Of a stretch of DNA of 64,000 bases, positions 9,570 to 17,313 are shown piece after piece; within the stretch, counting starts at the first letter, position 1; each line of letters starts with the position of its first letter. The notes beneath the pieces are model-generated. The model saw nothing but the letters and a program-made list of their open reading frames with translations. It had not been told where the DNA came from and ran no database searches. A program made the position numbers and the translations under genes. This stretch comes from Tenericutes bacterium HGW-Tenericutes-1 (lineage in GTDB: Bacteria; Bacillota_I; Bacilli_A; Izemoplasmatales; Hujiaoplasmataceae), in contig PGXM01000003.1 of the NCBI GenBank assembly GCA_002839155.1, positions 62,001-126,000 of the forward strand, read 5' to 3'.

Positions 9570-10502
9570 TTACCCTTTGATACCACTTCTTGAAACGCCA
9601 CGCATAATTTGTTTTCTAAAGACGAAGAAGACAACAAGTAACGGTGCAGTAACAAGTGCTGCGGAAGCCATTTGTTGACCATAGTCAGTTCTTCCGCTAC
9701 CTGAATCTGTAAATGCTCCACGTAAACCGTTTGAAACTAAACGGAATTGGTCTTTGGTTGTAACCATTGCTGGCCAAATGTAAGCACTCCATGCACCCAT
9801 TGAATTAAGAATAATGATGGTAATAATGGTTGGCATTGCAACTGGAATCATGACTTTTAATAAGTATTTAAAATCAGTTGTGCCATCAACTTTTGCGGCA
9901 TAATAGAGTTCATTTGGAATTTGTTTAAACGTTTGTCTTAAATAGAATGTATAGAAGACGCTCGTCATAAACGGTAAGGTCATTGCAAATATTGCATCAC
10001 TATACGATTGATTCATGATGTCATACCAACCGAGCTTATTAATTGTTAAGAAGTTAGTGAGAATAAAGATTTCACCCGGAATCATCATGGTTGCGATGAT
10101 GATTGCAAAGACAATATCACGGCCTTTAAAGTTTAAACGTGCAAAGGCAAAGGCTGCTAAAATCGTTGTAATGGAGGTTCCAATGGTTGTGATGATAGAG
10201 ATTACAATCGTGTTCTTCATGTAAGTAAAGAAGGGGAATAAAGGTTGTCCAGCTCTTGGACCACTTTCAACGATTTCAAATAGGGCTTTGTAATTCCATA
10301 TTTGCCATTGACTTGGTTTTAAGAACAAAATTGGTGGAATAGATTCAATCATTGTAGAACTTTTGAGAGAAGTTAAGATCATCCAATAGAATGGCACTAA
10401 CACAACAATCGCTATTGCACCTAAGAAGGAAAATGTCAGGACATTACTAATAATTTTTTGAACTTTGTAGCTTTTTTCGTTTTTTACAAATACTTCTGCC
10501 AT
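9570..10502 (-). CDS. ABC transporter permease, MalG/UgpE type
   Basis: Six membrane segments and the cytoplasmic EAA-type loop (YYAAKVDGTTDFKYLLKVMIP) place it in the CUT1 sugar permease family (COG0395). The usual length is about 275-300 residues; this one is 310. The ATG at 10502 has GGAGG 8 bases upstream, while the in-frame ATG at 10508 touches the Shine-Dalgarno sequence, so the inner start is preferred. It pairs with the MalF/UgpA-type permease encoded 12 bases upstream to form the membrane channel. A weak CCGC/GCGG hairpin lies in the 62-base gap before the receptor gene and might adjust relative expression. Confidence 0.9.
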   Translation of the reverse strand: MAEVFVKNEKSYKVQKIISNVLTFSFLGAIAIVVLVPFYWMILTSLKSSTMIESIPPILFLKPSQWQIWNYKALFEIVESGPRAGQPLFPFFTYMKNTIVISIITTIGTSITTILAAFAFARLNFKGRDIVFAIIIATMMIPGEIFILTNFLTINKLGWYDIMNQSYSDAIFAMTLPFMTSVFYTFYLRQTFKQIPNELYYAAKVDGTTDFKYLLKVMIPVAMPTIITIIILNSMGAWSAYIWPAMVTTKDQFRLVSNGLRGAFTDSGSGRTDYGQQMASAALVTAPLLVVFFVFRKQIMRGVSRSGIKG

Positions 10503-10514
10503 TGTCATCCCCTC

Positions 10515-11426
10515 CTAGTAATGAATCCGTTTTTTGCTGACGGTTGTTTGAATCAGCGAAAAAATCAGAGTGATAATGAATAAGATAATTGCCGCAGAGG
10601 CTGCATAACTATAGAAGCCTTGGAATGAGAAATCTGAACGGTATTTATAAACGAATGCAACAATGGTAATCATTGAATACGGTTGTCCGCCTAGTTTTTC
10701 TCCGAATAATCCGATAACGGAATTATAGGCCTTTAAAGCACCAATCATGGAAGTAATCGAGATATATAAAATGAGTGGTGATAATAAAGGAACGGTAATT
10801 CTTTTGAAAATGGTCCATTTAGTCGCATGGTCTATTTTCGCTGCATCATAATATTGTTTATCAATATTTTGAAGTCCGCTGGTGAATACCAAGATTTTGA
10901 AAGCTAAACTTTCCCAAATCGTGAAAATCATCAATGCGCCCATTTGAGCCCACCAGCTAGCTGTGCCACCAATCCAGTCGATTGGGGATATTTTAAACCA
11001 ACTCAACACTAAATTGAAAAGTCCATAATCGCGGTGGAACATGACTGCAAAAGCCATACCAACAGCGATACCGTTCGTTACATACGGTAAAAAGAAAATA
11101 GTTTGGAAAAATCCTTTAAGTTTTGGAATTGATTTTAATGCAACAGCGATAAATAACGAAATTAAAATTGATACAGGAACGGATACCAATGCAAGAACAA
11201 AAGTGTTCTTAATTGATTGCCAGAATAATTGATTTTTCAAGATAACACTGTAGTTAGCGAATGTATAACCAGTAATAGATCCTGCGCCATCATTGGCTAG
11301 CGGTAAATAATCTTTATAAAATGAGATGATGAAGGCATTGAAGAGAGGATAGAAGGTAAATACTATCATCAAGATCAGCATGGGTGCTAGATACAACCAT
11401 GCCTTTAAATTGTTTTTTGTCTCCAT
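10515..11426 (-). CDS. ABC transporter permease, MalF/UgpA type
   Basis: A 303-residue membrane protein with six predicted segments, an N-terminal cytoplasmic stretch (METKNNLKAW) and the EAA loop YDAAKIDHATKWTIFKRITVP, which contacts the ATPase. The family (COG1175) is the first permease of CUT1 carbohydrate importers. It begins 3 bases after the ATPase stop codon, so the two are co-transcribed and probably translationally coupled. Together with the MalG-type partner it forms the translocation pathway for the solute delivered by the downstream lipoprotein receptor. Confidence 0.9.
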   Translation of the reverse strand: METKNNLKAWLYLAPMLILMIVFTFYPLFNAFIISFYKDYLPLANDGAGSITGYTFANYSVILKNQLFWQSIKNTFVLALVSVPVSILISLFIAVALKSIPKLKGFFQTIFFLPYVTNGIAVGMAFAVMFHRDYGLFNLVLSWFKISPIDWIGGTASWWAQMGALMIFTIWESLAFKILVFTSGLQNIDKQYYDAAKIDHATKWTIFKRITVPLLSPLILYISITSMIGALKAYNSVIGLFGEKLGGQPYSMITIVAFVYKYRSDFSFQGFYSYAASAAIILFIITLIFSLIQTTVSKKRIHY

Positions 11427-11429
11427 ATC

Positions 11430-12512
11430 TTACTTTAACAGTTTGCCTTCAAGATCAAACAAATACATTTTTTCAGGTTTGATATTGAAATGGACCCAGT
11501 CTCCAGCTTTGATTTTTAATGAAGCATCGACGATTGCTTTAAATGTAATTTTATCAAGCAGGCCGCCTTCGTTGCCTGGAACCTCGATAATCAACGTTGT
11601 ATCACGACCGATGGTTTCAACTAAATCGATTTCAAATTTGAATTCACTCTTCTTTTCAAGATCAACGATAAAGCCTTCAGGTCTAACACCGACTTTGACT
11701 GTTTGATCTTCTAAAGTCGTTTTGCTAATGAACATATCATTGACATAAATCTTTTTGTTTTTGACAACACCATTAAAAACATTAATTTGTGGCGTTCCTA
11801 AGAATTGCGCAACAAATAAGTTTTGTGGATGGTCATAAACGTGTTGTGGTTCACCCATTTGTTGAATGACGCCATCTTTCATGACGACGATTTCATCAGA
11901 GATTGACATGGCTTCTTCTTGGTCATGGGTTACGAATACGGTTGTAATCTTGGTTTCGCGTTGAATTCTTTTGATTTCTTCACGAGTTTGTAATCTTAAA
12001 CGCGCATCAAGATTAGAAAGTGGTTCGTCAAGTAGTAAAACTCTTGGTTTTTTTACAAGGGCTCTTGCAATCGCAACACGTTGTTGTTGACCGCCTGATA
12101 ATTCTTTTGGTTTACGATCTAGCATTTCGCCCAAACCAACTAACTGTGCCATTTCAATGGTCCGTTTTTTGGCTTCTTCTTTTTCTACCTTTAGATTTTC
12201 TAATGGGAAAAGAATGTTTTCACGAACCGTCATATGAGGATAAAGAGCGTAATTTTGGAAAACTAAACCAATTCCTCTTTTTTCCGGTGGCATGTCTGAA
12301 ACTTCATCTTCTCCAAAATAGATTTGTCCTTGGGTTTGTCTTAGTAAACCCGCGAGCAGATAAAGCGTTGTAGATTTTCCGCATCCTGAAGGTCCAAGCA
12401 AACCAATCAGTTTCCCCGAAGGAATCGTCAAATCGACGTGATCGACCGCGTGAACTTCACGTTTGTCTTTGCTGACGAAAATCTTTGTTAAATCTAGCAT
12501 TTTAATTTCCAT
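11430..12512 (-). CDS. ABC transporter ATP-binding protein, UgpC/MsmX type
   Basis: Walker A is GPSGCGKST (residues 40-48), the signature LSGGQ (138-142), Walker B RVLLLDEP with D-loop SNLD, and the switch His in VFVTHDQ. The C-terminal 120 residues form the TOBE/MOI-type beta domain typical of CUT1 ATPases such as UgpC, MsmK and MsmX. At 360 residues it has the normal length. AGGAGA lies 8 bases before the ATG. It energises import by the two permeases downstream, and it is first in the operon, an arrangement where a shared ATPase might also serve other sugar transporters (known for MsmX, not shown here). The AT-rich leader holds a long inverted repeat (12560-12595). Confidence 0.92.
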   Translation of the reverse strand: MEIKMLDLTKIFVSKDKREVHAVDHVDLTIPSGKLIGLLGPSGCGKSTTLYLLAGLLRQTQGQIYFGEDEVSDMPPEKRGIGLVFQNYALYPHMTVRENILFPLENLKVEKEEAKKRTIEMAQLVGLGEMLDRKPKELSGGQQQRVAIARALVKKPRVLLLDEPLSNLDARLRLQTREEIKRIQRETKITTVFVTHDQEEAMSISDEIVVMKDGVIQQMGEPQHVYDHPQNLFVAQFLGTPQINVFNGVVKNKKIYVNDMFISKTTLEDQTVKVGVRPEGFIVDLEKKSEFKFEIDLVETIGRDTTLIIEVPGNEGGLLDKITFKAIVDASLKIKAGDWVHFNIKPEKMYLFDLEGKLLK

Positions 12513-12559
12513 GTCTCGTGTCTCCTATTCGAAAAGTAATTCATCTATATAACATAATA

Positions 12560-12595
12560 TTTTGAAAAGATATATTTTTAATATATCTCTCAAAA
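12560..12595. promoter_or_regulatory. Imperfect 15-16-bp inverted repeat upstream of the ABC transporter operon
   Basis: Arms at 12560-12575 and 12581-12595 (TTTTGAAAAGATATAT and ATATATCTCTCAAAA) pair around a 5-base loop. It lies 48 bases before the ATPase start codon. There is no T tail in the minus direction, so it looks more like an operator or leader hairpin than a terminator. No regulator gene is adjacent. Confidence 0.35.
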
Positions 12596-12634
12596 TGTTG
12601 TTACCCTAAATTTTATAAAATCTGATTAGAATAG

Positions 12635-12677
12635 AAAAAAAAAGAGTTTTGCCTTAATCAAAAAGCAACACTCTTTG
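12635..12677 (-). terminator. Rho-independent terminator after the 104-residue membrane protein gene
   Basis: On the minus strand AAAGAGTGTTGC and GCAAAACTCTTT pair (one G-T) around a 12-base loop and are followed by a run of nine T. It starts 4 bases after the stop of the small membrane protein gene and ends the dnaX-ybaB-recR unit. Confidence 0.85.
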
Positions 12678-12680
12678 CCT

Positions 12681-12995
12681 CTACAGCAGTGTTGAAACGG
12701 TGGTAAGAACAGCGCCAGTTAGGCTACTCAGTAAGTTACTGATAATATCGGTCTCAAAATAGAGATAATAACCGATAGCACCAAGTATAGCGAGTACTAA
12801 AAATAGTTTAAAGAATTTTTTAATGAAGACAAAAACTCCTACTAATGCAAAAATGCCAAGTCCGAGTAGAATGAGTCCTTGAATCCAAACCGGAAATCCT
12901 GCTAACAATCCTAAAACCGTTGTAATCAGCGGAGTAAGGAACCCTTCGACAGTATCGATAATGGTGCTAAAAATAAAACCATTGACTAATGACAT
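12681..12995 (-). CDS. Small membrane protein of unknown function
   Basis: The 104-residue product is very hydrophobic with about three membrane segments (TPLITTVLGLLAGFPVWIQG, LILLGLGIFALVGVFVFIKK, FFKLFLVLAILGAIGYYLYF) and no recognisable motif. A clear ribosome binding site (GAGGTG) precedes the ATG. It follows recR by about 100 bases and has its own terminator. In Bacillus subtilis a small membrane protein gene, bofA, lies just downstream of recR; position is similar, but I see no sequence resemblance to BofA. Function unknown. Confidence 0.7.
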   Translation of the reverse strand: MSLVNGFIFSTIIDTVEGFLTPLITTVLGLLAGFPVWIQGLILLGLGIFALVGVFVFIKKFFKLFLVLAILGAIGYYLYFETDIISNLLSSLTGAVLTTVSTLL

Positions 12996-13098
12996 TATTT
13001 CACCTCTTAATTTTGCTATTACTATGTAATACTATTATATCATTTTGATAAAATTTTCCAATAACTATTTTACAGGTTTTACATAATTTTAAAAGAAT

Positions 13099-13698
13099 TT
13101 AAAATTCACGTCTATTTTCTATTGCTCTAGAAAGGGTTTCACTATCGGTATACTCAAGATTTCCACCTACAGGAACACCATATCCAATTCTTGAAACAAC
13201 AATATCAATCTCTTTTAATACGCGTTTGATATACATAGCTGTCGCTTCACCTTCTTGAGTCGCTGAAGTCGCAATGATAATCTCTTTCACTTGTTCATTT
13301 TGAATTCTTGTCCATAATGATTGTAAATTTAGATCTTCAAGTCCAATACCATTCATCGGTGATAACGCTCCATTAAGAACATGATATAAACCATGGTATC
13401 TTCCAGATTTTTCAATAGCGAAAACATCCTTAGCTGATTCTACAACCAGGATTTGTGTTTGGTTACGATGTTGATTTGAACAAATTGAACAAGGTTCAAC
13501 ATCAGTCAAGTGACCACAGATTGAACATGAATGGATTTGTGTTTTAACATTGAGTAATGCTGAACTAAATGAAGTCGCTGAATCAAGATCAATTTTATTC
13601 ACTGTAAATAAAGCATAGCGTTCAGCGGTCTTCCTACCGACGCCAGGATATTTCATAAATTCGAGAATAAGGTTCTCAAGTGCTTTCGGATAATCCAT
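13099..13698 (-). CDS. recR: Recombination protein RecR
   Basis: The 199-residue length is standard. The protein has a helix-hairpin-helix start (FMKYPGVGRKTAERYAL), a C4 zinc finger (C58, C61, C70, C73) and a Toprim domain (ILVVESAKDVFAIEKSGRYHGLYHVLNG, then EGEATAMYI). With RecO and RecF it loads RecA at single-strand gaps and stalled forks. The ATG overlaps the ybaB stop by one base, giving the conserved dnaX-ybaB-recR order of Bacillota. Confidence 0.97.
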   Translation of the reverse strand: MDYPKALENLILEFMKYPGVGRKTAERYALFTVNKIDLDSATSFSSALLNVKTQIHSCSICGHLTDVEPCSICSNQHRNQTQILVVESAKDVFAIEKSGRYHGLYHVLNGALSPMNGIGLEDLNLQSLWTRIQNEQVKEIIIATSATQEGEATAMYIKRVLKEIDIVVSRIGYGVPVGGNLEYTDSETLSRAIENRREF

Positions 13699-14006
13699 TA
13701 GAACATCCCTGGCATCCGCATGCCTTGCGTTAAAGAACCCATAGTCTCTTCGACTTCTTTATCAACTTTTTTAAAAGCATCATTCAGTGCAACAACAATC
13801 ATATCTTGTAAAATATCAAAATCCGATAAATCGATTTCTTCTTTTTTAATATCGATTGATACAACCTCTTTGGTTCCTTTAACGGCGACCTTAACAATCG
13901 ATCCGCCCGCTTGACCGTAGAATATGGCATTATTAATTTCTTCTTGTGCTTTTTTCATATCTTCTTGCATTTTTTGCAATTTTTTAATCATTTGCGGATT
14001 AATCAT
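13698..14006 (-). CDS. YbaB/EbfC nucleoid-associated DNA-binding protein
   Basis: The 102-residue protein starts with a long charged helix (MINPQMIKKLQKMQEDMKKAQEEI) followed by the conserved core AGGSIVKVAVKGTKEVVSIDI and a Met/Gly-rich C-terminus, as in YbaB, EbfC and YaaK. It forms dimers that bind DNA and is nearly always encoded between dnaX and recR, as here. AGAGGTG precedes the ATG. Confidence 0.95.
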   Translation of the reverse strand: MINPQMIKKLQKMQEDMKKAQEEINNAIFYGQAGGSIVKVAVKGTKEVVSIDIKKEEIDLSDFDILQDMIVVALNDAFKKVDKEVEETMGSLTQGMRMPGMF

Positions 14007-14020
14007 ATTAACACCTCTGT

Positions 14021-15988
14021 TTACTGTTTTTTAACACGGACTAAGTCACCAAAAATATTGAGAGCGTCCGTTACAATTTTACTTTCAGTTTTAGCTGTTG
14101 AGTCTTCTGATTCTTGTGAAACATCACGAAGATCAGTGCTCACAATTGGCGACAATTTAATATCACGTTTCCCTTGTCTCCATAAATACGCAAACTCATC
14201 TGATATCGTTTGAAAGACATCTGTAGGTAAAGCCATATACTCGATTTCTCGGTCAAATGCATTTTTAATAACTGACTTCATAATCAATTTTACAGATGGT
14301 TTCATTAACCTATTACAGGTAGCGGGATTATCAAAAACAACAATCACTTTATCAAAAGAACTTGCTTTTAATTCCCCTGATTGGAACAACGAAGCGTATT
14401 GTTCGTTGACCCCGGTTGGATTAGAACGAACCAACTGATACCAATGATTAATCAAATAATTCTTGTCATCTCTGTTGCCGTTATTAAGAACTTCTTCAAC
14501 AAACTCAATATTATAAGTGTTGGTTAAAGAAGTTGTTTTAATCGGTGTAATAGTCTTTGATATTTTCGCACTTACTGAATCGAAGGAAACGTCTAAATTA
14601 GGTGATTTTTGACCCTTTATTGGTGTTTGAATAATAGCGGGTTCATTAACCTCTTCAAAGAGTGTAGGTTCAGGTTCAAACGAGACATCAGGTTTGGTTT
14701 CATCCTCAATATTATCTAAAATATTGGGCTCTTCTTGGACAGATTTTTTAGGTTCTACAAAGACAGGTTTTTCAACTTGAGCTTTGACTTCTTTAGGTTT
14801 TTCTACAACCTTTTCGACTATCTTTTCAACGACAGGCGCTTGTTCCATTTTCTGAATTCGAGATTCTAAGTCGCTAAAATTCTTCCAAATTTTAGCATCG
14901 CTTTCCGGTTCTTCATCAGTCATTTTAATTAATGCTAATTCAAGATAGAGTCTTGGATTGTTACTCCATTTAATATCATTGGCTGCTTTATTTAAAATAT
15001 CCAAATAGAAGAAAATTCTACGGTTACTAATCGTTTTTGCGAGCGTTGAGAAGTTTTCGTTTTGATATAATTTAGGCGTTGAATCATTAAACCCAACATT
15101 CTTGTAAACTAAGATATCTCGGAAAAATTGAATTAAGTTTTGGCAGATCTTTTGAGCTTCTTTTCCGGCAACCATTAATTCATCCATGAGTGAGATAGCC
15201 TCAGATGCGTTCATTTTTAAAATAGCTCCGACAATATCCATTTGTGATTTTAAAGATAGTGCTCCACAGATTTGATTTACATCGTCAACTTTGATGAAAT
15301 TAGGGCTATAGGAATAAGCTTGGTCTAATAATCCTAATGCATCTCTTAATCCACCTTCGGCGTATAAAGCTATTTGATCAACCGCTTCATCTTCAATTTG
15401 AATATGTTCGGTTTCAATAATCTCATGAAGCTTTGCGGTAATTTCTGCAGGAGTGATGGCCTTAAAATCAAAGCGTTGACAACGAGAATGAATGGTAAGC
15501 GGAATCTTTTGTGGTTCTGTTGTACATAAAATAAAGATGACGTGTGCGGGTGGTTCTTCTAATGTTTTTAGTAATGCGTTAAAAGCACCCGTTGATAACA
15601 TGTGCACTTCATCGATGATATAAACTTTATATTTGACATAACCTGGTAAGTAACGAACTTTATCACGGATTTCACGGATTTCATCCACACCATTGTTACT
15701 AGCTGCGTCTATCTCAATAACGTCATTAATGGAACCATCTTGAATTCCTAAGCAATTCACGCATTTATTACAGGGATTATCGACGGGTGAATTAACACAG
15801 TTCACTGCTTTCGCAAGAATCTTAGCAATCGTTGTTTTACCCGTTCCTCTAGGTCCACTAAACAAATAAGCGTGAGCCACTTTGTTGTTTTTCAAGGCAT
15901 TTTTCAATGTTGTTGTTATATGTTTTTGCCCAGCAACTTCGGTGAAATCGACGGGTCGGTAAGTTCGATATAAAGCTTTATAACTCAT
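14021..15988 (-). CDS. dnaX: DNA polymerase III subunit gamma/tau
   Basis: I chose the ATG at 15988 (655 residues, MSYKALYRTYRP) because AAAGGAG lies 9 bases upstream; the ATG at 15997 directly abuts it. Walker A is GPRGTGKT (45-52). A zinc module follows (C-x8-C-x2-C-x2-C, near residue 68-82), then DEVHMLS, a sensor region and arginine-finger SRC. After the AAA+ and collar domains comes a long acidic, Pro/Glu-rich linker and a tau-type C-terminal region. The product is the clamp-loader motor of the replisome. I see no obvious programmed-frameshift slippery site, but did not test this exhaustively. The start overlaps the upstream EI-N-like gene. Confidence 0.96.
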   Translation of the reverse strand: MSYKALYRTYRPVDFTEVAGQKHITTTLKNALKNNKVAHAYLFSGPRGTGKTTIAKILAKAVNCVNSPVDNPCNKCVNCLGIQDGSINDVIEIDAASNNGVDEIREIRDKVRYLPGYVKYKVYIIDEVHMLSTGAFNALLKTLEEPPAHVIFILCTTEPQKIPLTIHSRCQRFDFKAITPAEITAKLHEIIETEHIQIEDEAVDQIALYAEGGLRDALGLLDQAYSYSPNFIKVDDVNQICGALSLKSQMDIVGAILKMNASEAISLMDELMVAGKEAQKICQNLIQFFRDILVYKNVGFNDSTPKLYQNENFSTLAKTISNRRIFFYLDILNKAANDIKWSNNPRLYLELALIKMTDEEPESDAKIWKNFSDLESRIQKMEQAPVVEKIVEKVVEKPKEVKAQVEKPVFVEPKKSVQEEPNILDNIEDETKPDVSFEPEPTLFEEVNEPAIIQTPIKGQKSPNLDVSFDSVSAKISKTITPIKTTSLTNTYNIEFVEEVLNNGNRDDKNYLINHWYQLVRSNPTGVNEQYASLFQSGELKASSFDKVIVVFDNPATCNRLMKPSVKLIMKSVIKNAFDREIEYMALPTDVFQTISDEFAYLWRQGKRDIKLSPIVSTDLRDVSQESEDSTAKTESKIVTDALNIFGDLVRVKKQ

Positions 15989-16715
15989 CGTTTTCATCTC
16001 CTTTAATGTGATGTTGTTTCAAGACTTCTTTAGTTGGATTAATAAATACATTGCCTTTGGAAGCATCGAGTAATATATAATCATTATCCTTGATTTTGTC
16101 CATTGCTTCATCAACGATAATTCCAGGAATGCCTTTTGATCTTGCAATATAGGAAGCGTGTTGATCATAACTACCACTTTGTACAATAAAGCCGCCAACA
16201 TGTTCTTTATCGCAGTTTAAAATAATTGAAGGTTTCATTTCTGTTAGTACTAAAATACGGGGTTTATCAAACAATAACTTAATTTCATATTCGGTATCTT
16301 GAATAGCGTATAAGACCCGATCGGTGGCGTCTTCAATATCGATAATTCGGTTTTTCATGTAATCGCTCGCTAATATTTTGAATTGTTCTATGATATTATT
16401 TGCGGCAGTTTTATAGGCTTCATAAGCACTTTTACCTGCTGCGATTAATTGATAAGCCTCATTTAATAACATCGGGTCTTTAACCATGAGTTTATGTGCT
16501 TCAAAAATCATGACAACTGTGTCGTTAAACACAGAACTACTGTTTTTTATCGTATTCTCAATAGCTTCAGTACTTGATTTTAGAGCTTGTTCAAGCACTT
16601 CCTTTTGATTTATATATAAATCAAACTCAATCTTAGATTCAGTCGTTGGCACAAGTTTATGAACTTTTCCGTATGCAATTCCATTTTGTATCGATAATCC
16701 GGACAAGTAATTCAT
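15978..16715 (-). CDS. Stand-alone PTS enzyme I N-terminal-domain-like protein
   Basis: The 245 residues match only the N-terminal half of PTS enzyme I. GLSIQNGIAYGKV is the EI start, IFEAHKLMVKDPML the helical HPr-binding region, and FIVQSGSYDQHASYIARSKGIPGI the swivelling phosphohistidine domain with the active-site His (H186, equivalent to H189 of E. coli EI). The sequence ends at VFINP, where the PEP-binding barrel would start, so the half that uses PEP is missing. The usual GGRTSH is changed to GSYDQH. The stop overlaps the dnaX frame with no decay, which argues for a real stand-alone gene. It could accept phosphate from phospho-HPr or be a regulator; the role is inference. Confidence 0.8.
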   Translation of the reverse strand: MNYLSGLSIQNGIAYGKVHKLVPTTESKIEFDLYINQKEVLEQALKSSTEAIENTIKNSSSVFNDTVVMIFEAHKLMVKDPMLLNEAYQLIAAGKSAYEAYKTAANNIIEQFKILASDYMKNRIIDIEDATDRVLYAIQDTEYEIKLLFDKPRILVLTEMKPSIILNCDKEHVGGFIVQSGSYDQHASYIARSKGIPGIIVDEAMDKIKDNDYILLDASKGNVFINPTKEVLKQHHIKGDENDEL

Positions 16716-16766
16716 TCTTCCAACTCCTTGTAAATATTATACTCTTTTAACGACCTTTTTGACAGT

Positions 16767-17255
16767 CTATTCCGATTTTGTGTTCAACTTTTCTTTGATT
16801 TCTTGAATTACAAAAGACATCGCAAGTCCTTCAACAGATTTTGAATCAAATTTCTTTTCGAGTTTTGCAATCGTAAAGACTTCATTCTCGCCATTTTGAT
16901 AGATTTGATAGCCCATTTTCAAACCCTCTTGAAATTTAGCGTTGAGTTGTAGTTTTCTAAAATCTTCAATTAGAAATTTTTTGGAGTCTCGCATTTTTTG
17001 GTTGACGAGTTCGACAAACTTGTCTTCATAGTTAACTTTAAACCGTTTGTCACTAATTTTTTGAAGCAGCGTATCTCCACCCCAATAAATGCCAACAAAG
17101 ATTAATGGTAATGCAAATAGATTCCAAATGTCAGTGGCTTCAAGGTTTCCTGAAAAATGAAGATATATTGTATATCCTCCAATGATTACAAATGTTATTA
17201 ACAGTAGTAGCAAATAGAATTTTCTTGGTTTTTTATATCGTTTCACTTTTATCAC
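16767..17255 (-). CDS. Membrane protein of unknown function
   Basis: The 162-residue protein has a basic N-terminus (MIKVKRYKKPRKF), two membrane segments (residues about 13-33 and 41-60) and a charged cytoplasmic tail of about 100 residues rich in Lys, Glu and Phe. No family is recognised. It lies 51 bases upstream of the EI-N-like gene on the same strand and diverges from mnmE, with only 58 bases between the two starts. Confidence 0.7.
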   Translation of the reverse strand: MIKVKRYKKPRKFYLLLLLITFVIIGGYTIYLHFSGNLEATDIWNLFALPLIFVGIYWGGDTLLQKISDKRFKVNYEDKFVELVNQKMRDSKKFLIEDFRKLQLNAKFQEGLKMGYQIYQNGENEVFTIAKLEKKFDSKSVEGLAMSFVIQEIKEKLNTKSE

Positions 17256-17313
17256 CTATCAAGTATTATACAATAAAATAGCGAACTTATGATAAAATAT
17301 TCATGGTGATAAT

